NCBI GenBank assembly: GCA_902560725.1
Contig: CACEMR010000003.1
Coordinates: forward strand, 1 to 64,000
DNA: 64,000 bases
Reading direction: 5' to 3'
Source: an uncultured Alphaproteobacteria bacterium
GTDB taxonomy: Bacteria; Pseudomonadota; Alphaproteobacteria; HIMB59; GCA-002718135
Notes under the pieces: model-generated
Seen by the model: the letters and a program-made list of their open reading frames with translations, nothing else
What the model was told of the DNA's origin: nothing
Databases searched by the model: none
Program-made: the position numbers and the translations under genes
Shown here: piece by piece, positions 47,531 through 56,682 of the stretch
How positions within the stretch are numbered: position 1 is the first letter of the stretch
Layout of the letters: each line of letters begins with the position of its first letter

Positions 47531-49264
47531 ATGAATAAAAAAAATAAATTTAGATCATCGGATTGGTATAATTCTAAAAGTAATAGAAGAGATACTTTTG
47601 TTCATCGAGGATGGATGAGAAATCAAGGACATCCAAGTCACTTATTTGATGGTAGGCCGGTAATCGGTATATGCAACACTTGGTCTGAGTTAACCCCTTG
47701 TAATGGACACTTTAGAGAAATTGCTGATTCAGTTAAAAAAGGCGTCTATGAAGCTGGAGGATTTCCTCTTGAGTTCCCTGTCTTTTCAGCCAGTGAGTCC
47801 AATTTAAGACCAACTGCAATGTTATTTAGAAATCTTGCAAGCATGGATGTTGAAGAAGCAATTAGAGGCAATCCCATTGACGGTGTAGTTCTATTAATGG
47901 GATGTGATAAAACCACACCTTCATTATTAATGGGCGCTGGTAGTGTTGATCTCCCCACTATAGGTGTATCTGGCGGCCCAATGTTAAATGGACATCATAA
48001 AGGTGATACAATTGGTTCTGGCACGGGTGTTTGGCAATTAGATGCAGACTTAAATGCAGGATTAATAACAGAAGATGAATTTATTGATGCTGAAATTTCA
48101 ATGAGTCGTTCAAAAGGTAATTGCATGACAATGGGAACTGCTTCAACAATGGGAAGTATGGTAGAAGCTCTTGGCATGTCTTTACCTGGTAATGCAGCAA
48201 TACCTGCGGTAGACGCTAGACGATATGCTTTAGCTCATATGTCGGGTAAAAGAATTGTAGAAATGGTAAAAGATAATTTAAAAATTTCTAAAATTATAAC
48301 AAAACAATCTTTTGAAAATGCTATAAAAATAAATGGAGCAATTGGTGGATCAACAAACGCTGTTATCCATTTAGCTGCAATTGCTGGAAGACTAGAAATT
48401 GATTTAAATTTAAATGATTGGGAAAAATGTGGAAAAAATATTCCAACTTTAGTAAATCTTCAACCATCTGGAAAATATTTAATGGAAGATTTTTATTATG
48501 CTGGAGGCCTACCAGTTGTAATTAAAAGACTTTTAGATCAAAAACTGCTTCATAAAAACTGTATGACAGTTAATGGAAAAACTATTTCCGAAAATAATGA
48601 AATAGCAAAATGTTGGAATGATGATGTTATAAAAAATTTTAATGATCCATTAGTTGCAGATGGTGGAATTAAAATTCTAAGAGGCAATATTTCCCCAGAT
48701 GGTGCTATTATAAAACCTTCAGCCGCAACACCAGAATTAATGAAACATAAAGGTAAGGCTGTAGTTTTTGAGTCTATTGAAGAATTGCACGCTAGAATTG
48801 ATGATCCAAATTTAGATGTAGATGAAAAATCAATACTTGTTTTAAAAAATTGCGGCCCAAAAGGATATCCTGGAATGGCTGAGGTGGGAAATATGAGATT
48901 ACCTCAAAAACTATTGAAGAAGGGAGTTAGAGATATGATTAGAATCTCTGATGCCAGAATGAGCGGAACTGCATTTGGAACTGTTATTTTACATACTGCG
49001 CCTGAAGCAGCTGTTAAAGGCCCATTGGCAGCAGTCCAGAATGGGGATACAATCGAAATAGATGTGGAAAAAGGTTTAATGAATTTGTTGGTTTCAGATG
49101 AAATTATTAAAAAAAGATTAGAGAAATATGAACCAGTACTTCCTGAGATTAATAGTGGATATCAAAAAATGTATGTAGATCATGTTCTTCAAGCTGATAA
49201 AGGAGCCGATCTTGATTTTTTAATTGGTAAAAGAGGTGATGAAGTAAAAAGACACAGTCATTGA
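47531..49264 (+). CDS. IlvD/Edd-family sugar-acid dehydratase (L-arabinonate dehydratase type)
   Basis: Fe-S enzyme dehydrating aldonic acids to 2-keto-3-deoxy acids. Candidate cluster ligands are Cys in GICNTWSELTPCNGH, LLMGCDKTTPS and SKGNCMTMGTAST, with the Lys of CDKTTP expected to bind Mg as carbamate. The N terminus RSSDWYNSKSNRRDTFVHRGWMRNQG resembles the L-arabinonate/D-xylonate dehydratase branch rather than IlvD proper or Edd. It is 577 aa, full length. Neighbouring SDR, FAD oxidase and Ldh-type genes fit a nonphosphorylative sugar-acid pathway. The exact acid (arabinonate, xylonate, fuconate) is open. Confidence 0.87.
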   Translation: MNKKNKFRSSDWYNSKSNRRDTFVHRGWMRNQGHPSHLFDGRPVIGICNTWSELTPCNGHFREIADSVKKGVYEAGGFPLEFPVFSASESNLRPTAMLFRNLASMDVEEAIRGNPIDGVVLLMGCDKTTPSLLMGAGSVDLPTIGVSGGPMLNGHHKGDTIGSGTGVWQLDADLNAGLITEDEFIDAEISMSRSKGNCMTMGTASTMGSMVEALGMSLPGNAAIPAVDARRYALAHMSGKRIVEMVKDNLKISKIITKQSFENAIKINGAIGGSTNAVIHLAAIAGRLEIDLNLNDWEKCGKNIPTLVNLQPSGKYLMEDFYYAGGLPVVIKRLLDQKLLHKNCMTVNGKTISENNEIAKCWNDDVIKNFNDPLVADGGIKILRGNISPDGAIIKPSAATPELMKHKGKAVVFESIEELHARIDDPNLDVDEKSILVLKNCGPKGYPGMAEVGNMRLPQKLLKKGVRDMIRISDARMSGTAFGTVILHTAPEAAVKGPLAAVQNGDTIEIDVEKGLMNLLVSDEIIKKRLEKYEPVLPEINSGYQKMYVDHVLQADKGADLDFLIGKRGDEVKRHSH

Positions 49265-49268
49265 ATTT

Positions 49269-50636
49269 TTAGTCAAAGATTTTACCAGGGTTCATTATAT
49301 TATTTGGATCAAAGCTTTTTTTAATTAACTTCATAAGAGGAATATTATCCGGGTGTTGTTTATTCAAGTATTCTTTTTTTTGCAGCCCTATGCCGTGTTC
49401 TCCTGTGATTGTTCCATCCATTTGTAGGGCTTTATCAATTAATTTATTACTAAACTCTCTTATGTAAGCATATTCATTTTCTTTTGTTGGATCATAAACA
49501 ATAGTTACATGAAAATTTCCATCACCAACATGTCCTACCATTGGAGCTTTTAACCCTGTTTCTTGAAGTTCATTTTCTGCAAATTTGATACACTCTACGA
49601 TGTTTGAAATAGGAACGCAAACATCAGTAGCATAAACTCTTACATTGTCCCCCTGTGCTTTAACTGAATAATAAACATTATGTCTTGCTTTCCATATTGT
49701 ATTTCTTTCCTCAGTATTTGCTGCCCACTTAAAATCACTTCCATTATTATTTTTTGAAATATCTTGAACAACATTTATTGACTCTTTATTTGATATTTCG
49801 CTACCATGAAATTCATAGAATAAAGTTGGGAGAATATCCATATTTTTAAGATTAGAATATTTTATACTGATATCCATTTGATCTTTGTTTAATAACTCTA
49901 CTCTTGCTATTGGTACTCCATATTGAATTATTTCTTGAGCCGTTAATACAGCTGAGTCAAGATCTGGAAAATGACATACAGCACTCATTATACTTTCTGG
50001 AATTGGGGACAATCTGAGATGAACTTCTGTTATAATACCTAGTGTTCCTTCTGATCCTACAAAAAGGTTAGTCAAATTGTATCCTGCTGATGTTTTTTTT
50101 GCCCTTGTTCCTGTTTTAATTATATCACCATTTGCTAGTACAACTGTAAGACCAAGAACAGCAGTTCTCATGGTTCCATATCTTACAGCCATAGTTCCTG
50201 ATGCAGAACAAGCTGCCATCCCACCTAATGAAGCATTTGCACCAGGATCAATTGGAAAAAAAACACCTTTATCTTTCAGATTTTCATTTAGTTGTTCACG
50301 AGATACATTTGCCTGAACTCGACAATCAAAGTCATCCTCATTAATTGCAATAATTTTATTAAAGTTTTCTAGAGATATTGTAAAACCTTTATCATTTCCA
50401 ACAACATGCCCCTCTAAAGAAGTACCAGTGCCATAAGCAGTTACAGGAACTTTATACTCATTACAAATTTTCAAGATTTTTGATAGTTCATCATTATTAT
50501 TTGGGAATAAAACAGCTTTTGGTAATACAGGATCGTAGGCATCTTCACCTTTTGCATGATTATTTCTAACACTTTCTGAAAAAGAGATTCTTTCCTTTAA
50601 AAGCTCTTTTAAATTGTCTAATAATCCTCTATCCAT
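49269..50636 (-). CDS. FAD-linked 2-hydroxyacid oxidase (D-lactate dehydrogenase / GlcD type)
   Basis: Flavoprotein oxidising D-lactate, glycolate or a longer 2-hydroxy acid, probably passing electrons to quinone or cytochrome c. The FAD_binding_4 domain is residues about 40-220, with VTAYGTGTSLEGHVVG and VGSEGTLGIITEV; the C-terminal cap has GHVGDGNFHVTI and GTITGEHGIGLQKKEYL. At 455 aa it is the single-chain form. It converges on the dehydratase gene with 4 bases between stops and is divergent from the Ldh-family gene. Confidence 0.88.
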   Translation of the reverse strand: MDRGLLDNLKELLKERISFSESVRNNHAKGEDAYDPVLPKAVLFPNNNDELSKILKICNEYKVPVTAYGTGTSLEGHVVGNDKGFTISLENFNKIIAINEDDFDCRVQANVSREQLNENLKDKGVFFPIDPGANASLGGMAACSASGTMAVRYGTMRTAVLGLTVVLANGDIIKTGTRAKKTSAGYNLTNLFVGSEGTLGIITEVHLRLSPIPESIMSAVCHFPDLDSAVLTAQEIIQYGVPIARVELLNKDQMDISIKYSNLKNMDILPTLFYEFHGSEISNKESINVVQDISKNNNGSDFKWAANTEERNTIWKARHNVYYSVKAQGDNVRVYATDVCVPISNIVECIKFAENELQETGLKAPMVGHVGDGNFHVTIVYDPTKENEYAYIREFSNKLIDKALQMDGTITGEHGIGLQKKEYLNKQHPDNIPLMKLIKKSFDPNNIMNPGKIFD

Positions 50637-50670
50637 ATTACGAATATTATTTGAAATTTATAAAAAGTAA

Positions 50671-51669
50671 ATGAATACTACACCTCTAGAATTAAATAAA
50701 ATATATGATTTAGCATACAATGCTCTAAAAAAACATGGGTGTGATGATTTTAATGCTGAGTCTGTTGCAACTACTGTCACTCATGCTGAAAGAGACGGCA
50801 GTGTTTCACATGGTTTATTCAGAATACCAGGCTACATAGCTTCTTTAGAAAGCAAAAAAGTAAATGGAGTATCACGACCATCAAGTACTTACCTCACACA
50901 AAATGCAATACGTGTTGAGGGTGATTATGGTTTTGCTCCTGTAGCAATAAAAGTTGGTTTACCGGATTTAATCAAAACTACATCTTCACACGGAGTTGGT
51001 ATCTTAACAATCACCAACACTCATCATTTTGCTGCTTTATGGCACGAAACTGAAGCATTAGCAGAAAAAAATTTAATTGGTATCGCGTGTACAGCCTATA
51101 AACCAAGTGTTGCTCCAGCTGGTGCAAAAAAACCATTGTTTGGAACAAATCCAATTTCATTTGCTTGGCCTAGAAAAAATAATACTCCAGTTGTATATGA
51201 TATGGCAACATCAACTATGGCAATGGGGGAAGTTCAAGTAGCTGCACGAGATGGTCACAAAGTACCTTTTGGAACAGGATTAAATAAAGAAGGAAATAAA
51301 ACTGATGATCCATCTCAAATTGCAAATGGCGGAGTTCTATTAACATTCGGTGATTATAAAGGATCAGCAATAGCTATGATGATTGAATTGCTTTCAGCAG
51401 GTCTAGTAGGGGATTTATTTAGTTTTGAGGCAAAAGAAGAGGATAATAATGATGGGGGTCCTGCTAGAGGTGGTGAATTTATAATGGCTTTATCTCCTGA
51501 ATTGATAGCGGGAAAAGATTGGAACGAACATGCTGAAAAATTTTTTACACAAATGCTATCATTAGATGGCGTGCGTTTGCCGGGTCAAAGAAGGCACAAC
51601 AACAGAAATGACAAAGGTCCTAGAGAAATAAATACTAATTTATTAGAAAAAATAAAAAGTTTAATATAA
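50671..51669 (+). CDS. Ldh-family NAD(P)-dependent oxidoreductase (malate/L-lactate dehydrogenase type 2)
   Basis: Member of the Ldh_2 superfamily, distinct from the Rossmann-fold lactate dehydrogenases. THAERDGSVSHGLFRIPGYI (near residues 32-51) and ITNTHHFAALW near 112-122 carry the conserved His residues; LFGTNPISFAWPR follows. It is 332 aa. Known members reduce 2-keto acids such as pyruvate, diketogulonate, ureidoglycolate or piperideine-2-carboxylate; here a keto sugar-acid is plausible from context. It lies 11 bases before the serine hydrolase gene. Confidence 0.88.
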   Translation: MNTTPLELNKIYDLAYNALKKHGCDDFNAESVATTVTHAERDGSVSHGLFRIPGYIASLESKKVNGVSRPSSTYLTQNAIRVEGDYGFAPVAIKVGLPDLIKTTSSHGVGILTITNTHHFAALWHETEALAEKNLIGIACTAYKPSVAPAGAKKPLFGTNPISFAWPRKNNTPVVYDMATSTMAMGEVQVAARDGHKVPFGTGLNKEGNKTDDPSQIANGGVLLTFGDYKGSAIAMMIELLSAGLVGDLFSFEAKEEDNNDGGPARGGEFIMALSPELIAGKDWNEHAEKFFTQMLSLDGVRLPGQRRHNNRNDKGPREINTNLLEKIKSLI

Positions 51670-51680
51670 CTTTTAAAATA

Positions 51681-52880
51681 ATGGATCAGATTAAAGAAAT
51701 TTTTCAAAAGCATATAGAGCAAGGACTCTGCAATGGCGCTGAATGGAAAATAAATTTTAAAGAAAAAATATACCATGAGTCTGTGGGCTTTAGGGATTTA
51801 GAAAAAAAAACAGATCTGCCTAAAAATTTACACTATCGTATATGGTCAATGACCAAACCAATAGTTTCATTTGCTACAATGCAGCTTGTTGAAAAAGATT
51901 ATTTATCTTTAAATGATACAATAGATAAGTATTTACCAGAATATAATAAAGTTAAAATTTTAAATAAAAATTCACAAAATATTGATGATACATATTTATC
52001 AAATAATATACCATCAATTAAACAACTACTTTTACATACAGCAGGATTTACATACAATAGTAGCAATAACATTATTGCCGAAGAATATGATAGAAGAAAA
52101 ATTTTTCAGTCAGGAGAAACATCCTTAGAGGAAGAAGTTAATTCAATTTTAGGATTACCATTATTGTTTGATCCGGGTACTCAATGGCATTACTCTGTTT
52201 CAATTGATATATTGGCAAGAATATTAGAAATTATTACTAAAGATAAACTTATAAACCTTTTAAGTGAAAATATTTTTTCACAACTTGAAATGAATAAAAC
52301 TAATTTTTATATTAACAAAGAAGAAAATATTAATTTAGCTGATACTTTTGAATTTTCTAAAGAAATTTCCAATATTAAAAACTTAAGTCCTGAAGCTAGA
52401 AAGTTAGTGAATTATTATTATCCATCAAATAATCCATCATATATAAGAGGTGGTCACGGTTTATTTTCTACAGCGGATGATTATATAAAATTTGCTAACA
52501 TGTTAATTGATGGAAAAAATATTAAAGGTAAAGAGTTAATTAACATTGAAACATTAAATCAAATGAGAGTAAATGCATTAGATTCTCATTTACTTCCTCT
52601 TGAAATAACTTCAGTAAATACAATTAAAGATGAAAAATATATTAACGACCTCGAAGGTTATGGTTGGGGTTTAGGATTTAGAGTTTTAATTAATAAAACT
52701 CAACAAAATTTATACGGTAACGTTGGTGAATTTGGATGGTCAGGATATGCATCAACATATTTTATGGTAGACTCTGTAAATAAAATATCAGCAGTTTTAA
52801 TGATGCAAATAATAGATGGAGATAGAATTCTAAAACAAGATTTTTATGATTACATTTATAAAAACTTAAAAACATTTTGA
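51681..52880 (+). CDS. Serine hydrolase, beta-lactamase/EstB-like fold
   Basis: Beta-lactamase-family (class C-like) esterase. The SxxK nucleophile motif is SMTKPIVSF (near residues 55-63), the Tyr of the second motif is in WHYSVSID (near 171), and GGHGLFSTADDY lies around 258-269. It is 399 aa with no signal peptide, so it is cytosolic, pointing to an esterase or lactonase rather than an antibiotic-resistance enzyme. Within this sugar-acid cluster a lactone-hydrolysing role is possible, but this is inference. It overlaps the next gene by 4 bases. Confidence 0.82.
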   Translation: MDQIKEIFQKHIEQGLCNGAEWKINFKEKIYHESVGFRDLEKKTDLPKNLHYRIWSMTKPIVSFATMQLVEKDYLSLNDTIDKYLPEYNKVKILNKNSQNIDDTYLSNNIPSIKQLLLHTAGFTYNSSNNIIAEEYDRRKIFQSGETSLEEEVNSILGLPLLFDPGTQWHYSVSIDILARILEIITKDKLINLLSENIFSQLEMNKTNFYINKEENINLADTFEFSKEISNIKNLSPEARKLVNYYYPSNNPSYIRGGHGLFSTADDYIKFANMLIDGKNIKGKELINIETLNQMRVNALDSHLLPLEITSVNTIKDEKYINDLEGYGWGLGFRVLINKTQQNLYGNVGEFGWSGYASTYFMVDSVNKISAVLMMQIIDGDRILKQDFYDYIYKNLKTF

Positions 52881-53737
52881 AACTATCCTCAACATCTATT
52901 GGTATAATTTTCGCCATTTTAGCTTATTTTTCATTTAGCTTATTAGATACAATTCAAAAAACTGCAGTTGTATATCATTCAATTTTTCAAATATTATTTT
53001 TAAAATATATTTTTACACTTTTTTTATCTGTAGCAGAATCATACAGAAAAAAAAATAATAATTTTTTTATATCTAAAAATTTTAAACTTCAAATTACTAG
53101 GAGCATATTGTCAATAATTGAATCTGGTTGTTTTGTTTTATCATTTAAATATTTAACATTAGCCGATGCGCATAGTATAGCTTCACTAACACCGGTAATT
53201 GTTGTAGCTTTGTCAGCAATTATATTAAGAGAAAATGTTAATTTAAAAACTTGGATTGCTATTTTTTTTGGTTTTTTAGGAGTATTAATTATTATGCGTC
53301 CAGGATTATCTATTTTCGACCCAAAATCTTTGATCCCCTTAGTTGCAGCATTTTTTTTAAGTCTTTATCAAATCGTAACGAGAAAAGTATCTGAAAATGA
53401 TTCATCTGAAACATCGTTATTTTATACTTCAATCCTTGGAATAATTTTAATGTCATTTATGCTTCCATTTTTTTGGCAACCTATGCAATCATTTTCGTAT
53501 TTTATATTTTTAGGTGTTGGGTTTTTTTTCTCTGTAGGTATTTATTTTCAAATAATTGCATTAGGTTATGCAAAGGCCAGTGTTATCCAACCATTTCATT
53601 ACACACTAGTACTGTGGGCAATAATATTGGGATATATTTTTTATAATGATTTACCTGATATCCCTACATTAATAGGTGCAACCGTAATTACAATATCAGG
53701 CATTTACGTTTTAAATTCTAGAACTCGATCAAATTAA
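52877..53737 (+). CDS. EamA/DMT-superfamily transporter
   Basis: Inner-membrane carrier with ten hydrophobic segments in two EamA repeats (residues about 5-140 and 150-280). FLGVLIIMRPG closes the first repeat, which is typical, and QPFHYTLVLWAIILGYIFYND occurs in the second. It is 286 aa. The start is TTG inside the stop of the hydrolase gene (TTGA overlap). Substrates of this family are varied (metabolites, amino acids, nucleotide precursors), and none can be assigned. Confidence 0.88.
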   Translation: MKLSSTSIGIIFAILAYFSFSLLDTIQKTAVVYHSIFQILFLKYIFTLFLSVAESYRKKNNNFFISKNFKLQITRSILSIIESGCFVLSFKYLTLADAHSIASLTPVIVVALSAIILRENVNLKTWIAIFFGFLGVLIIMRPGLSIFDPKSLIPLVAAFFLSLYQIVTRKVSENDSSETSLFYTSILGIILMSFMLPFFWQPMQSFSYFIFLGVGFFFSVGIYFQIIALGYAKASVIQPFHYTLVLWAIILGYIFYNDLPDIPTLIGATVITISGIYVLNSRTRSN

Positions 53738-53775
53738 ATTTATTAATTGTAATAAAGGTAATTTTTACTAAAATA

Positions 53776-55266
53776 ATGATCATGTTTATTGGAATAGATT
53801 TAGGCACCTCCTCTATAAAAATGATTCTTATAGATTATGAACAAAATATATTAGCAACTTCAAACACAAGTCTTACGGTTCAAGTTTCTAGAGATGGTTA
53901 TAGTGAACAAAATCCTGAAGAATGGATTAATGCAACTAATAAATGTTTAGATGCACTCAGAGAAAAAAAACCTAAAGAATTTTCTGAAACAATTTCTATT
54001 GGTATTTCAGGTCATATGCATGGTGCAACCTTAATTGATCATAGTGGAAATTTAATTAGACCTTGTATCCTTTGGAATGACACACGTTCTCATCAAGAGT
54101 GTCTCGAATTTGAAAAGCAAAACTTCGATGTACGATCTATTTCTGGAAATATAACTATGCCTGGATTTACAGCGCCTAAAATTAATTGGATAAAAAAAAA
54201 TGAATTAGAAAATTTTAATAAAATTTTTAAAGTCTTACTTCCAAAAGATTATTTACGTTTTTATCTTACAGGTGAATATTACTCAGAAATGTCTGATGCT
54301 TCAGGAACATTGTGGCTAGATATTAAAGAAAGAAAGTGGTCTGATAAATTACTATCCTGTTCTTTTTTAGATTTAAAACATATGCCTCAACTTGTTGAGG
54401 GTAATGATAAAGCAGGTATTTTAAAAAAAAGTATAAAAAATAAATTTAAATTTAATCATGATATTACAGTAGTAGGAGGAGCAGGTGATAATGCAGCTGC
54501 TGCTGCAGGTATGGGTATTACTAAAGAAAATCAATCCTTCATCTCTTTAGGAACATCGGGTGTTTTTTTTACCCCAACGCAAAATTTTTTAAATAATACT
54601 AGTGATGCTGTACATTCTTTTTGTCATTGTTTACCAGATAAATGGCACCTAATGTCTGTAATGTTAAGTGCCAGTAATTGTTTAGATTGGGTATGTTCCA
54701 TAACAAACACTTCCATAAAAGACACTTTAAAAAATGTAGAAAATTACTTCCATGATGAAAAATCTATCATAAATTCATCATATTTTTTACCATATTTATC
54801 AGGAGAGAGAACACCACACAATAACCCGCATATTAGAGGTTCTTTCCATTCTTTAAAGACTATTACTGATGCAACAAATTTACAATATGCTGTTATTGAA
54901 GGTGTTAGCTTTGGAATACTCGATGGTGTCAATTCAATTTTAAAAGTTAATAATAAATTTGAAGATATATTTATGGTAGGAGGAGGTTCTAAAAGTACAT
55001 TTTGGATTCAACTATTGTCAAATTTATTAAATAGAAATTTAAAAGTTTGTGATCAAAGTGAATTTGGAGCTGCTCTTGGGGTTGCAAGATTAGCAATGTA
55101 CCAAGATCCATGGATTAAAAATACAGAAAAGATAATCAAAGAAATTAAAGTAACTGATACTTATAAACCAAATACAAATAAAATAGACTTACTTCTTAAA
55201 AGATATGATATTTGGAAAGACCTATATAAAACAAATAGTCAGATTGCAGATAAATTAAATTTATAA
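53776..55266 (+). CDS. xylB: Xylulokinase
   Basis: Phosphorylates D-xylulose to xylulose 5-phosphate. It is FGGY family: FIGIDLGTSSIKMILID at residues 4-20, YSEQNPEEWINAT, then SGHMHGATLID and RPCILWNDTRSHQEC near 78-115, the catalytic Asp in VVGGAGDNAAAAAGMG (near 235-250), and FMVGGGSKSTFWIQLLS near the end. It is 496 aa. A second in-frame ATG at 53782 (MFIGID) may be the true start. It serves with xylA, which is far upstream at 11.4 kb. Confidence 0.92.
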   Translation: MIMFIGIDLGTSSIKMILIDYEQNILATSNTSLTVQVSRDGYSEQNPEEWINATNKCLDALREKKPKEFSETISIGISGHMHGATLIDHSGNLIRPCILWNDTRSHQECLEFEKQNFDVRSISGNITMPGFTAPKINWIKKNELENFNKIFKVLLPKDYLRFYLTGEYYSEMSDASGTLWLDIKERKWSDKLLSCSFLDLKHMPQLVEGNDKAGILKKSIKNKFKFNHDITVVGGAGDNAAAAAGMGITKENQSFISLGTSGVFFTPTQNFLNNTSDAVHSFCHCLPDKWHLMSVMLSASNCLDWVCSITNTSIKDTLKNVENYFHDEKSIINSSYFLPYLSGERTPHNNPHIRGSFHSLKTITDATNLQYAVIEGVSFGILDGVNSILKVNNKFEDIFMVGGGSKSTFWIQLLSNLLNRNLKVCDQSEFGAALGVARLAMYQDPWIKNTEKIIKEIKVTDTYKPNTNKIDLLLKRYDIWKDLYKTNSQIADKLNL

Positions 55267-55290
55267 ATTTATTAATAAATTATTTAGAAT

Positions 55291-55728
55291 TTAAATTGTT
55301 GATTTTTCTTCAATATATTTTCTTGCAAGTGAGTCTGCTTTATCATTAAATTCATTATTTGCATGGCCTTTTACCCAATTCCAAGAGATAATATGTTTTG
55401 TTATTTCTTTATCTAAGATCATCCATAAATCTTTGTTTTTAACAGGTTTTTTATTTGATGTTTTCCAATCATTTGTTTTCCATTTATGAATCCAACTTTC
55501 TATTCCGTCTTTTAAATACTTACTATCAGTAAAAATTTTTAGTTCCTTTTTTTCTTTAAAATATAAAATAGATTTAATTGCTGCTGTTAATTCCATCCTA
55601 TTATTTGTTGTATTATTTTCACCACCACTTAAGAAAACGGGTTCTTTTGAAGAGTCAATAATTACAACACCCCAGCCACCTATGCCGGGATTACCAGAGC
55701 AAGCACCATCAGTATATATAGTAATCAT
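55291..55728 (-). CDS. rnhA: Ribonuclease HI
   Basis: Cleaves the RNA strand of RNA-DNA hybrids. The catalytic acids are visible: Asp in IYTDGACSGNPG (near residue 6), Glu in NRMELTAAI (near 44), Asp in FTDSKYLKDG (near 66) and the C-terminal Asp in NEFNDKADSLA, after WVKGHANN. At 145 aa it is standard. It lies 3 bases after thrB, in the ispH-thrB-rnhA order common in alphaproteobacteria. Confidence 0.96.
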   Translation of the reverse strand: MITIYTDGACSGNPGIGGWGVVIIDSSKEPVFLSGGENNTTNNRMELTAAIKSILYFKEKKELKIFTDSKYLKDGIESWIHKWKTNDWKTSNKKPVKNKDLWMILDKEITKHIISWNWVKGHANNEFNDKADSLARKYIEEKSTI

Positions 55729-55731
55729 ATT

Positions 55732-56679
55732 TTAATAAACTTTATTATTTTGGTGCCATTTTAATATATTAAAATATTCCCTAGGATCTTTTTTAATAAC
55801 AATAGAATCGTTTTGATGAAATATATAATCGTGTATTCTGGTTATCAAAATTCTAACAGCTGCTATTCTTAAAATCAAATTAAATGATTGCAACTCTTCT
55901 TTTTCTAAATTTCTTGATAGATTGTAACCCTCAATTATTGCATTAAAAAATTTGTTATTAAAAGTATTTCCATTTTTTTCAAAACACCAATCATTTATTA
56001 CTATTGAAATATCGTATAATAGGAAATGAAAGCAAGAAAAATAAAAATCAATAACACCAGTAATCTTCTTTTCTTTAAAAAAAATGTTATCTTTAAATAA
56101 ATCTGCGTGCACAATTCCTGATGGTAAGTTTGTAGGTATAGAATTTTCCAAAAAATTTATTTCATTTTTTAGCTCTGAACATATTTCTATAAAATCAGTA
56201 TTTTTGTTATTATCACATTTATTTAAAATTCTTTTTAACTCAGTAATATCAAGTCCATTATTTCTTTTTTGATTAAAATTTATTGTAAGATTGTGAAGAT
56301 TGCCAATCATTTTACCCACCTCATAGCATTGTATATGATTAGGTGAGTCAATTTTTTTACCTTCAATAAAAGTTATAATTACTGCCTTTTTATTTTTAAT
56401 TGAATTTATAATATTTTCTTTTTTATTTTTTAAGGGTTTAGGGCAACTAAAATTTTGATTATTTAAATATAATTTTAAGTCCATAAAGAATGGAAGATCT
56501 TCTTCTTTAACTCTTTTTTCAAATAGAGTAAGTATATAGGGTTTTTTATTACAAATAATTTTGTAATTTGTATTTTCTACTCCTTCAACTATTTCACTAT
56601 AAGAATCTAATTTACCAATATTATATCCATCAAGAAAGTTTTCTATTTCTGTTTTTTTTAATTTTGTGAAAACTGCCAT
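55732..56679 (-). CDS. thrB: Homoserine kinase (ThrB type II, APH fold)
   Basis: Phosphorylates homoserine in threonine synthesis. It belongs to the aminoglycoside-phosphotransferase-like homoserine kinases, not the GHMP class: start TEIENFLDGYNIGKLDSY, GVENTNYKI near residue 30, the catalytic loop SGIVHADLFKDNIFF near 183-197 and the metal-binding VIDFYFSCF. It is 315 aa. Position between ispH and rnhA is the usual one. It supplies the substrate for thrC at 35 kb. Confidence 0.93.
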   Translation of the reverse strand: MAVFTKLKKTEIENFLDGYNIGKLDSYSEIVEGVENTNYKIICNKKPYILTLFEKRVKEEDLPFFMDLKLYLNNQNFSCPKPLKNKKENIINSIKNKKAVIITFIEGKKIDSPNHIQCYEVGKMIGNLHNLTINFNQKRNNGLDITELKRILNKCDNNKNTDFIEICSELKNEINFLENSIPTNLPSGIVHADLFKDNIFFKEKKITGVIDFYFSCFHFLLYDISIVINDWCFEKNGNTFNNKFFNAIIEGYNLSRNLEKEELQSFNLILRIAAVRILITRIHDYIFHQNDSIVIKKDPREYFNILKWHQNNKVY

Positions 56680-56682
56680 ATT

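Noticed and set aside
55266-55281. 16-base AT-only palindrome between xylB and rnhA as a bidirectional terminator
   Set aside because: The stem contains only A-T pairs and would be weak; no clear T-tract relation on either strand. Likely compositional.
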